Assembly (NCBI RefSeq): GCF_027460065.1 | Contig: NZ_JAPYZZ010000027.1 | Location: 33,981-77,464 of the forward strand | DNA from: Martinezella rhizogenes | GTDB lineage: Bacteria > Pseudomonadota > Alphaproteobacteria > Rhizobiales > Rhizobiaceae | Direction: 5' to 3' | DNA: 43,484 bases | In this document: positions 16,174 through 23,874 of the stretch, piece after piece | How positions within the stretch are numbered: the first letter of the stretch is position 1 | How the letters are laid out: each line of letters begins with the position of its first letter | Notes under the pieces: model-generated | The model's input: only the letters and a program-made list of their open reading frames with translations | Told to the model about the DNA's origin: nothing | Databases searched by the model: none | Translations under genes and position numbers: made by a program

Positions 16174-16480
16174 TCTCGTCCCCGTCTGGATGAGCAATGA
16201 ATGCCGGGATATCGTCGAGATCCTCATGCGGCCGCAGTAGCGCGTCGACGGCCGGAACGATCTCCTGCGGTACGAGCATTAGCTCAAGCCCGAGAGCGCG
16301 GGCGATGTTGATCAGCGTCGTCGTGCGGGCGGCACTGCTTCCGGCTTCAATCTCACGATAGCGAGGACGCGATATGCCCGCTATGTCGGCAACCTGCTCC
16401 TGGGTCAATTGCCGACTTTTACGAGTAACCTTCAGCAATTGCCCGATTTCCAGCAAGGGTTCTGATTCAGATCGTGCCAT
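16166..16480 (-). CDS. hipB: HipB-family antitoxin, XRE HTH
   Basis: This 104-residue antitoxin has an HTH_3 domain (~11-68) reading IGQLLKVTRKSRQLTQEQVA and ISRPRYREIEAG, followed by a short tail rich in acidic residues (HEDLDDIPAF). It would neutralise HipA by complex formation and repress the operon as a dimer. The gene is first in the operon and overlaps hipA by 8 bp. A candidate operator lies 81 bp upstream of its start. Confidence 0.92.
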   Translation of the reverse strand: MARSESEPLLEIGQLLKVTRKSRQLTQEQVADIAGISRPRYREIEAGSSAARTTTLINIARALGLELMLVPQEIVPAVDALLRPHEDLDDIPAFIAHPDGDENV

Positions 16481-16560
16481 CCTACCTACCCAACCATTCT
16501 CCGTGAGTAGGACGAGCTATCTCAAACATTTTGAGCGCGGTCAATATAAAAGACGTAATT

Positions 16561-16588
16561 ACAGATCATTATCTAGCAATTGATCTGT
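16561..16588. promoter_or_regulatory. Candidate HipB operator
   Basis: ACAGATCA (16561-16568) and TGATCTGT (16581-16588) form an 8-bp inverted repeat with centres 20 bp, about two helical turns, apart in the AT-rich region upstream of hipB. Known HipB sites are spaced palindromes upstream of hipBA; assignment here is inferred from position and symmetry. Confidence 0.55.
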
Positions 16589-16743
16589 TTATATATCATT
16601 CGCGTTGTTTTCTGAATGGTAATGCCAGAGCCTGCGAGCCGTACCCATCTTACATGCTTTGTTAACGGCATGCTCCTATTCCCGCTTGCCCTCGGTACTG
16701 GTGCCAGAGAGAAACGGAATGAGCATGCCCAACCGCTCGTTCT

Positions 16744-17223
16744 GTGCTGATCGATGTTCTCTCATGCCGCCGCGGCATGTCGAACAGCGGCATGGTCTCG
16801 CGCATCGCCGGCGAGGCTATCGGTGCCGACGAATACCTGCCGAATATGGGTTCGGAGGAGTTCCTCTTGTGCTTGTCCCGCCAGGCGCTGGAAACATCGT
16901 GCGCCGAGGCATCCGTGCAGCCGCGGCCGAAGGTTCGTGAGACCCGCGCATCGCTCGTCGAGCATTTTGCGAGCGATCACTTCGTCCATGAATCCGCCCG
17001 CTTCGCGCTGCCTGCCGACGAGTTGCTCGATTGGATCCGGGGGAACTCTGCCACGGATGTCATCGGCGCGACCTCGCAAGATGACGACGGCGGTCATGCT
17101 GGCGACCCCGCCGGGGACCAGGAAGGGCAGATCGACGAAGATTCGGATCCGGACGATCTACAGGATACAGATTTGTCTGACAACAAAGAGCACGACGACG
17201 TCGATCAGAGGGTCGCAGCATGA
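16744..17223 (+). pseudogene. C-terminal fragment of a plasmid-type ParB/Spo0J-like protein
   Basis: This 159-residue frame reads GADEYLPNMGSEEFLLCLSRQ, QPRPKVRETRASLVEHFASDHFVHESARFALPADEL, then an acidic tail with many Asp/Glu. This is the layout I associate with the C-terminus of the long ParB-nuclease-domain proteins of rhizobial plasmids, which are about 600-700 residues and begin with a ParB domain. No ParB domain is present upstream; the hipB promoter region is there instead. It is therefore read as a truncated relic, though the downstream end is intact and overlaps the next gene as ATGA at 17220. Family assignment is from remembered pattern and moderate. Confidence 0.5.
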
Positions 17224-18101
17224 CCGCCGTCCCACAGTCGAACATGGCAGCACCCGCCCCCGATTTTTCGGGGGTGGAGTTTGCCACCAGCGCGGACGGC
17301 CTAACCGTCGCCCGCATCGGTGACCTTGTCCTTGCCATGATCGTATCACCTGGCGGCTTTGCGTATCTCGGTAGCGCCATCGCTGTCCGTCGACCGCTGG
17401 TTGATCTGACGCGCGCCGACTTTATTGGGCATGATGGTCGGGTGGCCAATGAGGCCGAATTCCGCGCGCGCGTCGCCGAGACTGCTGAGCATAAGTGTGA
17501 GCTAGCCAGCCTCAACCGTGTGCAGACCCGCGCGTCAGCGAGTACCCCGTGGGGCGGATCGCAGATGGCGGTTACTTATGGCGAGGGTGTCGTCTGCCAC
17601 GCGACGGCAGGGCATGGCGGCTTCCATCTCTCGGCCAACCGCAATGCCAAGGTCCACCCCCTGCTGCGGAAGGACACGCCTTGGTACGAAGAGGATTGTG
17701 AATGGGCGATCGTAGCGGTCACCTTCCCGGATCTGTTCACCGCCTATCAGCGGTCCATGGCAGAGAAGACCCTTCGCAATACCTGGCCCGACGCCTGGGA
17801 GACGATCCACTGCTGCGTGCTTACAGCGGGTGAGAGCTGGGCCAAGGACCGCAGGGTGTTCGATCAACGCCATGGGAACGACTTCATCGTTACGTCTGCG
17901 ACCCGGTCGGATCAATACCCCGGCATGACCGAGGTCCTGGCGAAGGTCGGCAGGGGCCGTGATGGCGAAGAACGTCGGTTCCTGGTGCAAAGCGACGAAT
18001 ATGCCGGTCGCGACCGGCTCGGCTTTGTCATCGATCTCGCGCGCCATGCTGAATATGACGGGCCGTCTTCATTCATCGGCTGGCGGAGGGATGGGTCATG
18101 A
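17220..18101 (+). CDS. DUF7007-domain protein of rhizobial plasmid backbone
   Basis: The product is 293 residues and unrecognised in function. Its core (~115-215) has TPWGGSQMAVTYGEGVVCHATAGHGGFHLS, LRKDTPWYEEDCEWAIVAVTFPDL and a following helical segment with WPDAWE, which fits the DUF7007 family common on conjugative plasmids and ICEs of Rhizobiales. A variable N-terminal part (~20-100) contains VARIGDLVLAMIVSPGGFAYL. It starts on the ATGA overlap with the ParB-tail frame and ends with an ATGA overlap at 18098, so it belongs to a translationally coupled backbone operon. Confidence 0.75.
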   Translation: MTAVPQSNMAAPAPDFSGVEFATSADGLTVARIGDLVLAMIVSPGGFAYLGSAIAVRRPLVDLTRADFIGHDGRVANEAEFRARVAETAEHKCELASLNRVQTRASASTPWGGSQMAVTYGEGVVCHATAGHGGFHLSANRNAKVHPLLRKDTPWYEEDCEWAIVAVTFPDLFTAYQRSMAEKTLRNTWPDAWETIHCCVLTAGESWAKDRRVFDQRHGNDFIVTSATRSDQYPGMTEVLAKVGRGRDGEERRFLVQSDEYAGRDRLGFVIDLARHAEYDGPSSFIGWRRDGS

Positions 18102-18820
18102 TCCAACTGCTCGTTTTGAAACCACTGGCTAAATCGACGGCCGGCTGGAGACCTAGCGGCATCCGATTGTCTGACCCGGCAGATTTCGGCGCGCGCGGCA
18201 AGGCAGGCAACGACAGTATGGTCAGAAGCCGGGCTCGTCGCCGATCGGGTCCGCGTACTTTATATGAGGAGTTTATCTACCGCCTCACCTTCGAACGTTG
18301 GGTCGAACTCGACATGATCGCCTGCAGGCTGGCGGTGCAAGAGCGGGTCGCCGATGATATCCAATGTCGCGATCATGAGCCTGTGCATCATTCGGCGACA
18401 CAGGCGGACGGAAACGAAGGCGCTGTTGCGGGACTTGCCTGGCTTCGATGTAACCGGCATGGCGGGCTCGGCCATGGATCCTTCTCGTTGCTTGGGATTG
18501 GTATCGGACCCGTGCTGGACTGCCCTTCTTGTTCGCTGCGGTCTGAACCGGCGGCCGTTCGTTTCAAGGCCGCTTGCGCGCCGCGGGGCGGCCGACCCAG
18601 CCTCTCTGCGCGAGGGCAGGCCCGCGGTTCCAAGCAGATCAAGACCTGCTTGTCCCGTAAACCTGCCCTGCTGGTTCAGCCGGATCGGACCTCTGAAGCC
18701 GCCCGTTCTTTGCCGGTTCTGGTCGTCCGCATCGAAGGGCAGACCGGCACGGGCCGGAACCGCTTCGGCAGCCAAGGAAGGCACAGACATGGCCAAGTCC
18801 CCTACCCCCGACCGCTCTAA
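18098..18820 (+). CDS. Possible small backbone protein of unknown function (doubtful)
   Basis: A frame opens at the ATGA overlap with the DUF7007 gene and gives a 240-residue translation. Its segment ~45-90 (RTLYEEFIYRLTFERWVELD and ACRLAVQERVADDI) looks like a genuine helical protein. After about residue 95 the composition becomes Gly/Arg/Cys-rich and non-protein-like, and the frame overlaps the next gene by 32 bp. A short real gene with a lost stop or a frameshift near 18370 is likely. I do not recognise a family. Confidence 0.3.
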   Translation: MIQLLVLKPLAKSTAGWRPSGIRLSDPADFGARGKAGNDSMVRSRARRRSGPRTLYEEFIYRLTFERWVELDMIACRLAVQERVADDIQCRDHEPVHHSATQADGNEGAVAGLAWLRCNRHGGLGHGSFSLLGIGIGPVLDCPSCSLRSEPAAVRFKAACAPRGGRPSLSARGQARGSKQIKTCLSRKPALLVQPDRTSEAARSLPVLVVRIEGQTGTGRNRFGSQGRHRHGQVPYPRPL

Positions 18821-19376
18821 TGCCAGATCGTCGCAACCTCGCCGAGGGACAACCCTCGAAATGGTCCGCCTCTCCTGCCCCGACGCCGCCCAGGCGCTCA
18901 AGATTGCCGAGAGCTTCGGCACCATAGTTGTCGACAGCGATGGCATCCGCAGCCTCCACGAGCGGCTGATCGTTGAAACCGCCGACAGCCTGTCGGAAGG
19001 GCTGGGCGAGAAGGCCATGCAGATCCACCTCCAGCGCATCGTCGGAGCCTTTGTCGGATCCGCGCATGGTGCCGGGCAGTTCTACTCCCGCGCCGTTACC
19101 GAAGCGCGCGACGCAACCGCCAAGGCATCGAACAACGCGCGCGATGAGGATCTCGACGGTCCGGTCGGTTATGACAGTGCCGCCCAGCGCAAGCGTGAAT
19201 TCGCGGCCGACATGGGTATCCAGTCCCATGCGCTGCGAATGGCAGCCGAGGGCGCGGTGGCAGCCTACGGTCAGGTTGTCGGCGAGATCTGGAAGCCATT
19301 CGGCCGACCGGTCGAAAATCCGGGCGGATCCCTCGACCGTAAAGCCGCTGAAGTTCAAATGGCCGCTTTCGGATGA
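18789..19376 (+). CDS. Conserved hypothetical protein of the plasmid backbone
   Basis: The 195-residue product starts at an ATG preceded by AAGGAAGG. It is largely alpha-helical by appearance (PDAAQALKIAESFGTIV, LHERLIVETADSLSEGLGEK) with a basic, disordered N-terminus (MAKSPTPDRSNARSSQPRR). There is no signal peptide or membrane segment. No function is recognised. It sits between the DUF7007 gene and ardC in the same direction and is followed by a strong hairpin. Confidence 0.6.
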   Translation: MAKSPTPDRSNARSSQPRRGTTLEMVRLSCPDAAQALKIAESFGTIVVDSDGIRSLHERLIVETADSLSEGLGEKAMQIHLQRIVGAFVGSAHGAGQFYSRAVTEARDATAKASNNARDEDLDGPVGYDSAAQRKREFAADMGIQSHALRMAAEGAVAAYGQVVGEIWKPFGRPVENPGGSLDRKAAEVQMAAFG

Positions 19377-19383
19377 TATACTC

Positions 19384-19402
19384 GGCGGGGTCGCACCCCG
19401 CC
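19384..19402 (+). terminator. Hairpin after the hypothetical backbone gene
   Basis: GGCGGGGT and ACCCCGCC pair over a 3-nt loop, 8 bp after the stop codon, followed by a pyrimidine-rich stretch (ATCTTCCCTTTTCTT). It is a plausible intrinsic terminator or mRNA 3' stabiliser. Confidence 0.6.
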
Positions 19403-19605
19403 ATCTTCCCTTTTCTTGGACTGACCCCGACGTGCCGGCTTTCTTCGTGCCGAAATGAAGGCTGGCGACGCATCTGACGCGGCCCGTCCCGCTCGGCGGT
19501 CCTGCAGGAGCCGGGCGCCCACGCAACGGCTTTGCCGTCCTCCACGCTGTTGCGGCCTTCGGTGCACGGCCACACCATCGGCTCCTGACTTTGGACCTCC
19601 GTAAC

Positions 19606-19626
19606 GGGCCGCGACAGGCGCGGTCC
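19606..19626 (+). promoter_or_regulatory. 5'-leader hairpin of ardC
   Basis: GGGCCGCG and CGCGGTCC form an 8-bp stem (one G-T pair) with loop ACAGG. It ends 21 nt before the ardC start and just upstream of the ribosome site AAGGAGAG. The same design precedes the DUF736 gene at 21168-21186. Confidence 0.55.
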
Positions 19627-19647
19627 CGGAATAAGGAGAGACAAGTC

Positions 19648-20571
19648 ATGACCAGGAAAATGGGAACGGACAGAGCCGACATCTATACAAAGATCACCGG
19701 TCGGATCATCGAGGATCTCGAACAGGGCGTGCGTCCCTGGATGAAGCCATGGAGCGCCGCCAACACCGATGGCCGGATTACCCGGCCAGTACGCCACAAC
19801 GGCCTCCCCTATTCCGGCATGAATGTGCTGCTCCTGTGGCCGGAGCAGATATCGCGGGGCTTCTCCTCCTCGATGTGGATGACATTCAGGCAGGCTCTCG
19901 AACTTGGCGGCGCCGTGCGGAAGGGCGAAACGGGCTCGACGGTCGTCTTCGCCAGCCGTTTCACCAAGTCGATGGTCGACGGAAACGGGGATGATGTCGA
20001 CCGAGAAATTCCATTCCTGAAGGCATATTCGGTGTTCAACATCGAGCAGATCGACGGCTTGCCCGACAGCTATTGTGTCCCGCCGGCCAAGCTGCAGGAT
20101 CCCGTCGAGCGAATTGAAAACGCCGACCGCTTCTTCCGTAATACCGGCGCCGTGATCCGGCACGGCGGCAACCAGGCCTACTATTCGCCCGTCATGGACC
20201 ATATCCAGATGCCGCCCTTCGAGGCGTTTCGCGATGCTGGCGGGTACGCGGCCGTCCTCAGTCATGAGGCGACACACTGGACGGCAGCGGAACACCGCGT
20301 CGGACGCGATCTCTCACGCTATGCCAAGGATCGGACGGAGCGCGCGCGCGAAGAACTCATTGCCGAGCTTGGCAGTTGCTTTTTGTGCGCCGATCTCGGC
20401 ATCGCGCCGGAGCTCGAGCCGCGGCCGGATCATGCATCCTATCTGCAGTCGTGGCTATCGGTGCTGGCCAATGACAAGCGCGCGATCTTCCAGGCGGCGG
20501 CCCATGCGCAGCGCGCGGTAAGCTTCCTGCATTCGCTGCAGCCGGAAGCGAATGCGAAAGTTGCGGCCTGA
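19648..20571 (+). CDS. ardC: ArdC-like antirestriction protein (ssDNA-binding domain plus zincin peptidase)
   Basis: The product is 307 residues with the start ATG after ATAAGGAGAG. The N-terminal ArdC domain (~8-125) reads IYTKITGRIIEDLEQGVRPW and SGMNVLLLW, and in pKM101-type ArdC it binds single-stranded DNA. The C-terminal MPTase zincin-like domain (~150-290) has the metal motif H206-E207-ATH210. ArdC proteins protect incoming conjugative DNA from restriction in the recipient. Its presence marks this segment as conjugative plasmid or ICE material. The 3' end of the gene recurs as a fragment at 23595-23678. Confidence 0.9.
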   Translation: MTRKMGTDRADIYTKITGRIIEDLEQGVRPWMKPWSAANTDGRITRPVRHNGLPYSGMNVLLLWPEQISRGFSSSMWMTFRQALELGGAVRKGETGSTVVFASRFTKSMVDGNGDDVDREIPFLKAYSVFNIEQIDGLPDSYCVPPAKLQDPVERIENADRFFRNTGAVIRHGGNQAYYSPVMDHIQMPPFEAFRDAGGYAAVLSHEATHWTAAEHRVGRDLSRYAKDRTERAREELIAELGSCFLCADLGIAPELEPRPDHASYLQSWLSVLANDKRAIFQAAAHAQRAVSFLHSLQPEANAKVAA

Positions 20572-20574
20572 CCT

Positions 20575-20748
20575 TCAGGCGCGGTCGTCACGTCCAGTGG
20601 CGGCCGCGTGATCCATATCACGCTGGTCCTTGAGACCTTGTGCGATGTCAGCATCGAGCCCTCCCCAGATCGACGGTTTTTGTGCGTCGGGTTTGGGTTT
20701 GCGCGACGGTTTGCGTTCGATGATGAACGGCTTGGTCTGTTGACGCAT
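20575..20748 (-). CDS. Small basic protein, plasmid-associated, unknown function
   Basis: The 57-residue product starts MRQQTKPFIIERKPSRKPKP and ends in an acidic helix-like stretch (GLDADIAQGLKDQRDMDH). The ATG at 20748 follows GGAGGATCA, a good ribosome site. Similar small KPF-starting proteins are frequent beside ardC on rhizobial plasmids. It is convergent with ardC, 3 bp from its stop. Confidence 0.55.
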   Translation of the reverse strand: MRQQTKPFIIERKPSRKPKPDAQKPSIWGGLDADIAQGLKDQRDMDHAAATGRDDRA

Positions 20749-21167
20749 TGATCCTCCAGGCTGCGATTCGCGAGCGCAACGATATCGCATAGGGCGTTGT
20801 GGGCAAGTCGGCTAACGTTCGCGAGGGTCTCCTTACCCCCCAATTGAGGCCTGGAGAGACGACGGTGCAAGTTCGACATGGTGCAATATGCCATTCTTGC
20901 CTAACGAAAGTGCGGTGGAACACCATTGCCATATCCCTTTACGTCGGAGTTTCCGGCAACCCATCTGCGAGCTCGATGAGGCATGTCTGACCGGAGACCG
21001 GCTGCGCCTCGATCGTTTTCCCGCAACGACAAGGCTCAGATTTCTTACCCCGGACCCCTCACGGGCTCCTCCTCTCCCACTAACAAATCTGCGACTTGCC
21101 GCCCTCCATTTCATTGCGGCCTTATCAGGTGCGGTCCGATCGTCACCGGTCTTTTGACAGCCATCGA
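20749..21167. other. Intergenic region, no supported gene
   Basis: About 420 bp between the small minus-strand gene and the DUF736 leader. Open frames here have no ribosome sites and no family-like sequence. It probably contains promoters for both sides. Confidence 0.4.
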
Positions 21168-21186
21168 GGCCGCGATGGGCGCGGCC
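21168..21186 (+). promoter_or_regulatory. 5'-leader hairpin of the DUF736 gene
   Basis: GGCCGCG and CGCGGCC form a perfect 7-bp stem with loop ATGGG, ending 25 nt before the DUF736 start. It matches the ardC leader hairpin in sequence and position. Confidence 0.55.
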
Positions 21187-21211
21187 CGAACTTGAGAAAA
21201 GGAAAACGACA

Positions 21212-21523
21212 ATGGCAACCATCGGCACTTTCACCTCCACCGAAACCGGCTTCACAGGCTCCATCCGCACCCTCGCCCTCAACGTCAAGGCACGCATCGC
21301 CCGCATCGAAAATCCCTCCGACAAGGGCCCGCAGTTCCGCATCTACGCCGGGTCCGTCGAGCTGGGCGCCGCCTGGCAGAAACGCTCCGAGCATACCGAC
21401 CGCGACTATCTCTCGGTCAAGCTGGACGACCCGAGCTTCCCTGCTCCGATCTACGCAACTCTAAGCGAAGTCGAAGGTGAGGATGGCTACCAGCTGATCT
21501 GGTCCCGCCAGAACCGCGACTAA
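21212..21523 (+). CDS. DUF736-family protein
   Basis: This is a complete 103-residue DUF736 protein: [20 protein letters not shown], then [28 protein letters not shown] and [19 protein letters not shown]. The family is widespread in plasmids and ICEs of alphaproteobacteria; its function is not established. GAGAAAAGGAAAACGAC precedes the ATG. It is followed by a strong terminator at 21532-21554 and then by a dead second copy. Confidence 0.92.
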   Translation: MATIGTFTSTETGFTGSIRTLALNVKARIARIENPSDKGPQFRIYAGSVELGAAWQKRSEHTDRDYLSVKLDDPSFPAPIYATLSEVEGEDGYQLIWSRQNRD

Positions 21524-21531
21524 GACCTCGA

Positions 21532-21560
21532 GGCTCCGCCCACCGGGCGGGGCCTTCTCC
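21532..21560 (+). terminator. Intrinsic terminator-like hairpin after DUF736
   Basis: GGCTCCGCCC (21532-21541) and GGGCGGGGCC (21545-21554) pair over ACC, followed by CTTCTCCG. It lies 9 bp after the DUF736 stop. Confidence 0.65.
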
Positions 21561-21624
21561 GTCCTTGTCGTTTAGCCCTCCCTATATCCGCAATCGGATG
21601 AAAATGGATGGAACAATGGATGCC

Positions 21625-21825
21625 CAAGGCCCGCAGTTACGCATTTCGGCCGGCACCGTCGAACCGGGTGTCGCCCGGCAGAAGCGCTCCGAGTAGACCG
21701 AACGCGACTATCTCTCGGTCAAGTTGGACGAGCAGAGCCTCCCTGCTCCGGTCTACGCAACATTCACGGAAGTCGGAGGTGAGGACGGCTACCAGCTGTT
21801 CTGGTCCCGCCAGAACCGCGATTGA
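21625..21825 (+). pseudogene. Degenerate second copy of the DUF736 gene
   Basis: The frame from 21625 reads QGPQLRISAGTVEPGVARQK, RSE, stop (TAG), [21 protein letters not shown] and [13 protein letters not shown], ending at TGA 21823-21825. It is clearly homologous, at both DNA and protein level, to residues ~38-103 of the intact gene 300 bp upstream. It lacks the N-terminal third and has an in-frame stop. This is an old partial tandem duplication. Confidence 0.88.
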
Positions 21826-22173
21826 GACATCGAGGCTCCGCGCGCCCTGGAGCCAACGACTGTAGAACAGGATCTTCAGCGGATCGAGAAAATCCTATCC
21901 GGCATCGATGTCGCCCGACGATAGCTCATATGAAATACGGTCGCATCCCCTGACCGGGGCCGCGGGTTCTCTTCTTTCTGCCGTCCTATTTTACGGCTGC
22001 TCGGCCCGCCTCAAGGACGAGTGTGGGCCCCCGATTTTGCCGCCGTTCCGGTTCCCTGCGCTCTGACAAAACCGACACCCCACCCGCCGCCGCTGGCGGT
22101 CGCTTCGCGCTCCTTGACCCCGGCTTCGTGCGCCCGTTGCCCCGTTAACGTCATCAAAAAGGAGACGTTCAAC
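21826..22173. other. Region without an intact gene
   Basis: A short plus-strand frame at ~21847-21927 reads VEQDLQRIEKILSGIDVARR and stops, and looks like the C-terminal helix of a lost protein. The rest holds GC-rich hairpins and the leader of the next small gene. Confidence 0.35.
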
Positions 22174-22347
22174 ATGACTACTCTCGATCAAATCAACGAA
22201 CTGCGCGCGGAGCTTCGGAGCTGCTATTTCACCAAAACCGAACGCGCTCTGGCGGAGGCCGAGTTCGCTGCCCTTGTCGCTCAGGCGCAAGCTGAAGATG
22301 AGCAGTTTGCTCGCGACATCGCACTCTATCTCGCTGACCTCGAATGA
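22174..22347 (+). CDS. Small helical protein, unknown function
   Basis: The 57-residue protein starts at an ATG after AAAAAGGAGACG, a strong ribosome site. It reads LDQINELRAELRSCYFTKTE and then a long Ala/Glu-rich amphipathic helix. It probably belongs to the plasmid backbone. No family is recognised. Confidence 0.6.
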   Translation: MTTLDQINELRAELRSCYFTKTERALAEAEFAALVAQAQAEDEQFARDIALYLADLE

Positions 22348-22366
22348 GGCCGGCGATATTTCTTTG

Positions 22367-22855
22367 TTATGATGTCGTACGGCGAAGCGGCGGCGACATC
22401 TCAATAAGAAGATGCCGAAGAGGCTGTTTTTCAGCGAATTCGGCTTTGACATGCCTTAGAACATGACGCTGCCCTGCGAATGGCACCAGGTTGATCGCAG
22501 TTTCAAATGGCAGCCAGCAAAATTCGCTATGTTCCTCGTTGAGAACAACGGGCGTTTCGCCGTTCACGAACCCAACAAAAACAGGCAGAATACTTATGGC
22601 GTCGCGGTCAGCTTCGTAGAATTGTTCGCAGATATCAGCCGAATAGAGTCTGTCACAGACCAAGCTCGTCTCTTCCTTCACTTCTCTGAGGGCCGCCTCC
22701 CAGGCCTTTTCGCCGCTCTCTATGCCGCCAGCTATCTGACACCACTCCCCAATCAAAGTGTGGCTTCGACGAAGTAGTAAGACTTGCGTTTCGTCGTTGA
22801 CTACGCGGAGAACGATAACCGAAACGGCAAAACAACGGACCGGGATATCAGTCAT
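22367..22855 (-). CDS. Nudix hydrolase
   Basis: The product is 162 residues. The Nudix box is GGIESGEKAWEAALREVKEE followed by T, keeping the REVKEE metal-binding core; the usual final Gly is Thr, which occurs in the family. A flanking VLLLRRSHTLIGEWCQIAG segment is also typical. Nudix enzymes cleave nucleoside diphosphates linked to another moiety; the substrate is not visible. The start overlaps the stop of the upstream phosphatase gene by 8 bp, so the two act as a pair. Both run opposite to the surrounding plasmid genes. Confidence 0.9.
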   Translation of the reverse strand: MTDIPVRCFAVSVIVLRVVNDETQVLLLRRSHTLIGEWCQIAGGIESGEKAWEAALREVKEETSLVCDRLYSADICEQFYEADRDAISILPVFVGFVNGETPVVLNEEHSEFCWLPFETAINLVPFAGQRHVLRHVKAEFAEKQPLRHLLIEMSPPLRRTTS

Positions 22856-23486
22856 GCTTCACGGTCTCCCCAAGGTGCGAGTAATCTGCTAATGAAATAA
22901 CAGCACGGCTTCGCCAGTAATCATCTTGCCTCAGATGTGTGATGCTTCCCGACCGGGCGGGAAAGCTGACGTAACCGACCGCATCAACCGGCATCTTGAT
23001 CCATGCCGCGATAACGAAAGTCAGTGCGAAGCCATGTGTAACGATAATCTGCGTTTCGCATGGCCGCGACACAATAGCATCGACGGCACGATAGACGCGC
23101 TCTGCGATCTCTCTGCGTGTCTCGCCATTCTCAATGCCACCGCGATGGTCCAGGCGACCGTCATCAGGTGCTGGCACCTGGCGAGTATCAAGCCATTCCT
23201 GAGGCATACCTTCAGCACAACCGTAGCTTATCTCGCGCAGATCATGATCAGTATGAACCGGTCTTTTCAGACGTTCGCCAATTACATCGGCAGTTTGCGA
23301 GGCGCGTAAGAGATCAGAGCTAAATATCTCGACCGTACCGTCTTTAACAACGGAACTGAGCCGGTCTGCCACAGCATGTGCGTCACCATAACCTCGTTGC
23401 GTAAGGCCAGTGTCGTACCATCCACCGACTTTCTTTTCGATGTGGTGATGCGATTGGGCGTGGGTCACGACAAATATGCTCTTCAT
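22848..23486 (-). CDS. Histidine phosphatase family protein with a THA variant of the RHG motif
   Basis: The 212-residue product starts at an ATG after GGGGGAAAAG. The N-terminal motif is VVTHAQSHHH where most members have RHG or RHAE: the histidine is present but the preceding arginine is Thr. WYDTGLTQRGYGDAHA, the second arginine in SSDLLRASQTAD, the acid in LREISYG and the second histidine in IIVTHGFAL are all kept. A subfamily with VTHPE-type motifs exists, so this is probably still an enzyme. It is coupled to the Nudix gene by an 8-bp overlap, which suggests joint handling of a phosphorylated nucleotide or sugar. Confidence 0.87.
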   Translation of the reverse strand: MKSIFVVTHAQSHHHIEKKVGGWYDTGLTQRGYGDAHAVADRLSSVVKDGTVEIFSSDLLRASQTADVIGERLKRPVHTDHDLREISYGCAEGMPQEWLDTRQVPAPDDGRLDHRGGIENGETRREIAERVYRAVDAIVSRPCETQIIVTHGFALTFVIAAWIKMPVDAVGYVSFPARSGSITHLRQDDYWRSRAVISLADYSHLGETVKHD

Positions 23487-23594
23487 GCGCTTTTCCCCCG
23501 TGGCTGAATACTCCGACCGTGTCAGGGCTTTATTCAAATCGTGGAAGGATTCTGCAACCCGCAATATCGCCCCACTCCCACAACTAGTCGCATT

Positions 23595-23678
23595 TTCCAG
23601 GCGGCGGCCCATGCGCAGCGCACCATGGCACTCCTGCATTCGCTGCAGCCGGAAGAGGATGTAAAGGCCGCAGGCTGA
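23595..23678 (+). pseudogene. Fragment of the 3' end of ardC
   Basis: The sequence encodes FQAAAHAQRTMALLHSLQPE and ends in KAAG, stop. It closely matches the last 28 codons of ardC (FQAAAHAQRAVSFLHSLQPE) in the same orientation, including a long identical DNA run (TTCCAGGCGGCGGCCCATGC). It lies just upstream of the Nudix/phosphatase pair and is 3.1 kb from the intact ardC end. Confidence 0.9.
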
Positions 23679-23874
23679 CATCCAGCCTGCTATGAACGGT
23701 CGTTACCACCCGCGACCGGCAATCTCCTCCATACCGGGCCATCGTCTCGGTCTTGAAGGAGCTCTCGCCGGTTTGCTCCCTCCTCCGGTGCCTCTCTCCG
23801 ACCCCTCCCCCGGCCACGCCGGCGATGCCCTGGAAGGCGGCGATAGCAGTGCTGTCCGTTGTTGTGCGGCAAGC
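23679..23874. other. Short region, nothing supported
   Basis: This stretch is GC-rich with no convincing frame. It separates the ardC fragment from the phosphonopyruvate-hydrolase-like gene and may contain the right border of the plasmid-derived segment. Confidence 0.4.

Noticed and set aside
18354..18788. Long N-terminal extension of the hypothetical backbone protein
   Set aside because: Composition is Cys/Arg/Pro-rich and not protein-like. The ATG at 18789 with AAGGAAGG is the natural start.
19591..19647. Upstream in-frame extension of ardC
   Set aside because: The extension encodes the leader hairpin, and the strong ribosome site AAGGAGAG precedes the ATG at 19648.
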